Source of the DNA: VRUE01 sp963728835
GTDB taxonomy: Bacteria > Actinomycetota > Thermoleophilia > Solirubrobacterales > 70-9
DNA: 64,000 nt
Direction: 5' to 3'
NCBI GenBank assembly: GCA_963728835.1
Contig: CAVSKZ010000001.1
Location: 496,001 to 560,000, forward strand
A program made the translations under genes and the position numbers. The first letter of the stretch is position 1. Each line of letters begins with the position of its first letter. The notes under the pieces were generated by a model, which searched no databases, was not told the origin of the DNA, and saw only the letters and a list, made by a program, of their open reading frames with translations. Below are positions 60,289 through 64,000 of this stretch, piece after piece.

Positions 60289-61674
60289 ATGAAGACCGTC
60301 GTCAGATCGCTTCCGGACTCGCGCGTGCGGGTCGAGGTCGAAGTCCCTGCGGAGGACGTCGACCGCGGCGTCTCCCGTGCGGCGCGCGGCCTGGCGCGGG
60401 AGATGCGGATGCCCGGCTTTCGCGCCGGCAAGGCGCCGCCCTCGCTGGTGGTCCAGCGCCTCGGCTTCGGCGCCGTCCTGCAGGAGGCGATCCGGGAGTC
60501 ACTCCCGGAGTGGTACGAACGGGGCCTCCTGCACTCCGGGATCAGCCCGGTCGGAGATCCCGACATCGAGATCGTCACCGCTCCCGAGGCCGAGGGCGAG
60601 CCGCTCAGCTTCAAATTCGAGATCGGCGTGCGGCCGAAAGCCGCTCTGGGCGAGTACAAGGGCCTGGAGGTGGGGCGCGCGGAGCCCGAGCCGTCGGAGG
60701 AGATAGTCGAGCGGGAGATCGAGCGCATCCGCGAAGGCTTCGCCAGGCTGGAGCCGGTCGAGCGGGCGGCTGCCGACGGGGACGTGCTGCTGATCGACTA
60801 CGAGGGCACGATCGACGGCAAGGCCTTCGAAGGCGGCAAGGAGGCGGACCGAATGCTCGAGATGGGCAGCGGCCGGTTCATCGAGGGCTTCGAGGCGCAA
60901 CTCAGCGGCGCCGGCGGAGGCGAGCAGCGCGAGGTGAAGGTCACCTTTCCCGACGACTACCAGGCGGAGGACCTGGCGGGCAAGGAGGCGGTTTTCGCCG
61001 TCGAGGTGAAGGAGGTGCGGGAGAAGGTCCTGCCCGAGCTCGACGACGAGTTCGCGGCCGAGGCCTCCGAGTTCGACACCCTCGACGAGCTGCGTGCCGA
61101 CATCGCCGAGCGCGTCGCCGAAGCGGTCGGCGAGCGCGCCGAGCAGGACTTCCGCGTCGCCGCCGTCGACGCCGCCGTCGACGCCGCGACGGTGGAGCTG
61201 CCCGACGACCTCGTCGCGGCCCGGGCCGCGGAGCGCCTGGAGCGCTTCGAACGCCAGATCGCCGGCCAGGGGATGAGCCCCGACGCCTTCCTGCAGATGC
61301 AGGGCAAGACCCGCGAGGAACTGCTCGAGGAATCCAGGCCCGACGCCGAGCGGGACCTGAAGCGCGAGGCCGTGCTGGCGGCGATCGCCGAGGCGGAGGC
61401 GATCGAGGTCTCCGAGGAGGAGATGGCCGAGGCGCTTGCCCATACGGCCGAGCACGAGCGCACGACGCCCGAGAAGCTGCTGAAGCGCCTGCGCGAGAAC
61501 GGCCGCGACGCGATGGTGCGAGAGGACCTCCAGGTGCGCAAGGCGATCGACCTGATCGCAGCGGCGGCGAAGCCGATACCGCTCGAGCAGGCCGAGGCCC
61601 GCGAGAAGATCTGGACCCCGGAGAAGGAGAAAGAGGAGAAGGGCGAGCTCTGGACCCCTGGGAGCGACTCCTAG
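60289..61674 (+). CDS. tig: trigger factor
   Basis: This 461-residue ribosome-associated chaperone has the ribosome-binding N-domain with 'MPGFRAGKAPPSLVVQRLG' (about 44-62; canonical GFRxGKxP), an FKBP-type PPIase domain at about 160-240 ('GDVLLIDYEGTIDGKAFEGGK', 'VTFPDDYQAEDLAGKEAVF') and a helical C-terminal substrate arm. A charged C-terminal tail ends in 'PEKEKEEKGELWTPGSD'. It is followed after the cyclase gene by clpP, the common tig-clpP-clpX neighbourhood with a gene inserted. Confidence 0.96.
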   Translation: MKTVVRSLPDSRVRVEVEVPAEDVDRGVSRAARGLAREMRMPGFRAGKAPPSLVVQRLGFGAVLQEAIRESLPEWYERGLLHSGISPVGDPDIEIVTAPEAEGEPLSFKFEIGVRPKAALGEYKGLEVGRAEPEPSEEIVEREIERIREGFARLEPVERAAADGDVLLIDYEGTIDGKAFEGGKEADRMLEMGSGRFIEGFEAQLSGAGGGEQREVKVTFPDDYQAEDLAGKEAVFAVEVKEVREKVLPELDDEFAAEASEFDTLDELRADIAERVAEAVGERAEQDFRVAAVDAAVDAATVELPDDLVAARAAERLERFERQIAGQGMSPDAFLQMQGKTREELLEESRPDAERDLKREAVLAAIAEAEAIEVSEEEMAEALAHTAEHERTTPEKLLKRLRENGRDAMVREDLQVRKAIDLIAAAAKPIPLEQAEAREKIWTPEKEKEEKGELWTPGSDS

Positions 61675-61731
61675 CCGGAAGTACGATTTTCCGCGCGCGA
61701 ATTTTCGTGCAGGACTAAAAAGGCGATACCC

Positions 61732-61748
61732 AATACCGATTAGGTATT
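61732..61748. repeat. short inverted repeat before the cyclase start codon
   Basis: AATACC-GATTA-GGTATT (61732-61748) lies 4 nt before the ATG of the GGDEF gene and covers the place where a ribosome binding site should be. It could be an operator or an RNA hairpin that limits translation. Confidence 0.4.
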
Positions 61749-61752
61749 GCGG

Positions 61753-62958
61753 ATGAACCATTTCGTCTCCAAGCCCAGGCTCACGGCCGCGCTTCTGTTC
61801 GGCGCGATCTTCGCCGTGCGGGCGACCGTCGGAACCGTCGGCGACGCGATCAGCTTCCTCTACGTCATACCCGTGGTGATCGTCGCGGTCGGCCTTGGCT
61901 TTCGCGGTGGCCTGGCGGCCGGCGCCGTCGCCTTCGCCCTCTCCTCGCTCGGCTCGGTCGTCGAGCAGCTGCCGATCAGCCCGGTCGGCTACGTCAACCG
62001 GGCGATCGTCTTCCTCTTCATCGGCGGGCTGGTCGGCCGCTTCGCGGACCGGCTGCGCACGCTCGAGGCCGAGAGCGCCCGCCACTTCAACCTCTCCCTC
62101 GACATGATCAGCACCGCCGGCTTCGACGGTTGTTTCAAGAGCGTGAACCCGGCCTTCGAGCGGATCCTCGGCTACGCGAAGGAGGACATGGTCGGCCGCC
62201 CCTTCCTCGACTTCGTCCACCCCGACGATCGCGAGAGGACCGAAGGGGAGGCCGCGGCGCTCGGCGAGGGCCGCAGCACGATCCAGTTCCAGAACCGCTA
62301 CTTCGACAGCGAGGGGGAGGTGCACTGGATCGAATGGGCCTCGGTGCCGATCCCCGAGGAGGAGATCATCTACGCGGTCGCCCGCGACGTGACCGAGCGC
62401 AAGGCCCTCGAGCTGGAGCTGGAGCAGCTCTCGCGTCGCGATCCGCTCACCGGCGTGCTCAACCGGCGCAGCTTCGACGAGGCCCTGGAGAGCCAGCTCG
62501 CCTACACGCGCCGCTATGGCAAGGGCGGGGCCCTGCTGATCGTCGATCTCGACCGTTTCAAGCAGATCAACGACGAGCACGGCCACGCGGTCGGGGACGA
62601 AGCCCTCCGCCAGGTCGCGCGCGTGCTCGGCGACCACCTGCGCCAGACCGACACCGTCGCCCGCGACCCCGACGGCCTGGTAGCCCGGCTCGGCGGCGAC
62701 GAGTTCGCCCTGCTGCTCCCGGAGGCCGACGAGACCGGGGCGGAGGCGGTCGCCGAGCGCCTCCTCGCCGCCCTGGCGGCGGCGCCGCTCGAAGTCGGCG
62801 GTCGCCGGATCGAGCTCGGGATCAGCGTCGGCGTGGCGCTCTTCGACGAGTACGGATACCCGCCGGCGAAGGATCTGCTCGCCGCCGCCGACCAGGCGAT
62901 GTACGTGGTCAAGGCGGCCGGGGGCGGCGGCGCGGTGCTGGCCGCTTCCCAGGCGTGA
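61753..62958 (+). CDS. membrane PAS-GGDEF diguanylate cyclase
   Basis: This 401-residue signalling protein has about three N-terminal transmembrane segments (residues 10-95), a PAS domain (about 115-225, 'FDGCFKSVNPAFERILGYAKEDMVGRPFLDFVHPDD') and a GGDEF domain (about 235-395) with an intact 'VARLGGDEFALLLPEAD' active site. It should make c-di-GMP from GTP. The inhibitory RxxD site is not in its usual place: the equivalent positions read D-P-D-G. It is inserted between tig and clpP. Confidence 0.92.
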   Translation: MNHFVSKPRLTAALLFGAIFAVRATVGTVGDAISFLYVIPVVIVAVGLGFRGGLAAGAVAFALSSLGSVVEQLPISPVGYVNRAIVFLFIGGLVGRFADRLRTLEAESARHFNLSLDMISTAGFDGCFKSVNPAFERILGYAKEDMVGRPFLDFVHPDDRERTEGEAAALGEGRSTIQFQNRYFDSEGEVHWIEWASVPIPEEEIIYAVARDVTERKALELELEQLSRRDPLTGVLNRRSFDEALESQLAYTRRYGKGGALLIVDLDRFKQINDEHGHAVGDEALRQVARVLGDHLRQTDTVARDPDGLVARLGGDEFALLLPEADETGAEAVAERLLAALAAAPLEVGGRRIELGISVGVALFDEYGYPPAKDLLAAADQAMYVVKAAGGGGAVLAASQA

Positions 62959-63003
62959 GGCTTCGTCCCGAGTCCGTGTTGCGGCTTCTATAGAGTGCCC
63001 GCC

Positions 63004-63588
63004 ATGAGCCCTCTGGTTCCGATGGTGGTCGAGCAGACCTCGCGCGGCGAGCGCGCCTTCGACATCTACTCGCGCCTGCTGGGCGAGCGGATCGTCTTCC
63101 TCGGCACGCCCGTCACCGAGGACATCGCCAACCTGATCGTGGCCCAGCTCCTGCACCTGGAGTCCGAGGACCCCGACAAGGACATCAGCCTCTACGTCAA
63201 CTCGCCCGGCGGCTCCGTCTACGCCGGCCTGGCGATCTACGACACGATGCAGTTCATCAAGCCCGAAGTGCAGACGATCTGCGTCGGCATCGCGATGAGC
63301 ATGGGGGCGCTGCTGCTGGCCGGCGGCGCCGCGGGCAAGCGGATGTCGCTGCCCAACTCGAAGATCCTCATCCACCAGGTCTCCTCCAGCTTCCAGGGCC
63401 AGGCGACCGACATCGAGATCCACGCCAAAGAGATCATCGACGTCCGCAAGCGCCTCGACGAGATCCTCGCCAAGCACACCGGCCAGCCCTTCGACAAGGT
63501 CGCCAAAGACACTGAGCGCGACTACTTCATGAGCGCGGAGGAGGCGAAGGAGTACAACCTCGTCGACCGCGTCATCGAACACCACTGA
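63004..63588 (+). CDS. clpP: ATP-dependent Clp protease proteolytic subunit
   Basis: This 194-residue serine peptidase has the catalytic triad Ser99 ('GIAMSMGALLLAGG'), His124 ('NSKILIHQVSS') and Asp173 ('TERDYFMSAEEAKEY'). It forms tetradecamers with ClpX or ClpC. The ATG at 63004 gives the standard N-terminus 'MSPLVPMVVEQTSRGERAF'. It is followed by a long inverted repeat. Confidence 0.97.
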   Translation: MSPLVPMVVEQTSRGERAFDIYSRLLGERIVFLGTPVTEDIANLIVAQLLHLESEDPDKDISLYVNSPGGSVYAGLAIYDTMQFIKPEVQTICVGIAMSMGALLLAGGAAGKRMSLPNSKILIHQVSSSFQGQATDIEIHAKEIIDVRKRLDEILAKHTGQPFDKVAKDTERDYFMSAEEAKEYNLVDRVIEHH

Positions 63589-63595
63589 GGACGTG

Positions 63596-63711
63596 GGCGG
63601 CGACTCCGGCAGGGGTTCCGCTTAACTTTTTCGAGGGGCGGGATATTGCTGGCGCTCGGGCGTCGCTCGCGAAAAAGTGCAAGACGCTCCACCCCTGCCG
63701 GAGTCGCCGCC
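63596..63711. repeat. large interrupted inverted repeat after clpP
   Basis: The outer arms 63596-63616 and 63691-63711 are a perfect 21-bp match (GGCGGCGACTCCGGCAGGGGT). Inner arms ACTTTTTCG (63625-63633) and CGAAAAAGT (63670-63678) also pair. It is a probable clpP terminator, but the downstream peptidase start codon lies in its loop. Confidence 0.75.
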
Positions 63712-64000
63712 TTCGTTGCGCTTGCGGTTCTCTCGACGCCGACTGTCTCGGCTGGAAGCTTGGATAGGGATGGAGGCACGACCTACTACGCGCATGTTTT
63801 CCCCGTGGATGGGCCGCACTGGACGCGGGGGGCGATTGGGGAGTTCGGCGCGCCGCGCAGCGGTGGGCGGGTCCACGAGGGGTTCGACCTGGTCGCCACC
63901 TGCGGCACGCCGCTGGTTGCCGTGCGAGGCGGCCGGGTCCTGCGCGCCGGCTACGACCCGGTTCTCTACGGCAACTACCTGACGATCCACGGTGAAGGGG
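63646..64000 (+). CDS. M23 family metallopeptidase, partial
   Basis: The frame starts at TTG 63646, with GAGGGGCGGG upstream, and runs off the window edge. It encodes a basic N-region and signal peptide 'GVAAFVALAVLSTPTVSAG', then 'YYAHVFPVDGPHWTRGAIGEFGAPRSGGRVHEGFDLVATCGTPLVAVRGGRVLRAGYDP'. H-x(3)-D in 'HEGFDL' is the first zinc-ligand pair of LytM/M23 peptidases, which cut peptidoglycan cross-bridges. The second HxH lies beyond the edge. The start is inside the inverted repeat after clpP. Confidence 0.8.
   Translation, partial: MLALGRRSRKSARRSTPAGVAAFVALAVLSTPTVSAGSLDRDGGTTYYAHVFPVDGPHWTRGAIGEFGAPRSGGRVHEGFDLVATCGTPLVAVRGGRVLRAGYDPVLYGNYLTIHGEG

Overview
The window is one contiguous stretch of GC-rich actinobacterial chromosome. 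Third codon positions are almost always G or C, starts are often GTG or TTG, and ATGA/GTGA stop-start overlaps are common. Several gene families point to the class Thermoleophilia (Solirubrobacterales): RTX and delta-60 repeat secreted proteins whose C-terminus ends in a '...RCRLD...DAAGN...P' module, small secreted beta-rich proteins, 1-Cys peroxiredoxin and DUF1360. No rRNA, CRISPR array or insertion sequence was seen.

Layout. 1-7.3 kb: a secreted RTX protein, a sugar ABC importer without its own ATPase, a six-hairpin glucosidase and a STAS protein. 7.5-17.8 kb: small stress-type genes, sulfotransferase, YbdK-type ligase, a haem-oxygenase-like enzyme, glycosyltransferase, CDGSH protein, an acylphosphatase/LigD-phosphoesterase fusion, P450, peroxiredoxin and a VOC protein. 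17.9-28.7 kb: SDR, glutamate decarboxylase, flavin monooxygenase, a delta-60/trypsin chimera, DUF2855, a PAS/GAF/SpoIIE phosphatase and TetR. 28.8-33.4 kb: a beta-oxidation operon (thiolase, FadB/J-type, acyl-CoA dehydrogenase). 33.9-36.2 kb: NAD-formate dehydrogenase plus class III alcohol dehydrogenase, a formaldehyde-to-CO2 module. 36.3-40.8 kb: AHSA1, an MMPL transporter, a PEP mutase-like enzyme and a hydrolase. 53.6-64 kb: carbonic anhydrase, a second RTX protein, small HTH proteins, GH15, CtaG, spermidine synthase-like protein, trigger factor, a diguanylate cyclase, ClpP and a partial M23 peptidase.

The most interesting part is 41.0-52.0 kb. At 43704-43776 lies a perfect cloverleaf tRNA with anticodon UAA (cognate to TTA) but a 4-nt variable loop, which is not the long-armed tRNA-Leu structure. 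It is followed 30 nt later by an ArgRS-like class I aminoacyl-tRNA synthetase and then, through stop/start overlaps, by an aminodeoxychorismate synthase (PabA-PabB fusion), a GNAT acetyltransferase, an HDAC-like deacetylase, a chorismate mutase-P450 protein and an MbtG-like N-oxygenase. About 1.7 kb upstream is a secreted-protein gene (41050-41998) with ten in-frame TTA codons. I found no in-frame TTA in any other gene of the window. I infer, but cannot prove, that these genes make an aromatic amine amino acid (p-aminophenylalanine-like or derived), charge it onto the odd tRNA and insert it at TTA codons of a secreted protein.

Caution: many otherwise well conserved genes carry single-base frameshifts, mostly +1 insertions. 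They are densest in the acyl-CoA dehydrogenase, the MMPL transporter and the 41-52 kb operon. I treat most as sequence errors and annotate across them. Two apparent fusions (synthetase-PabA and chorismate mutase-P450) must be read with this in mind.
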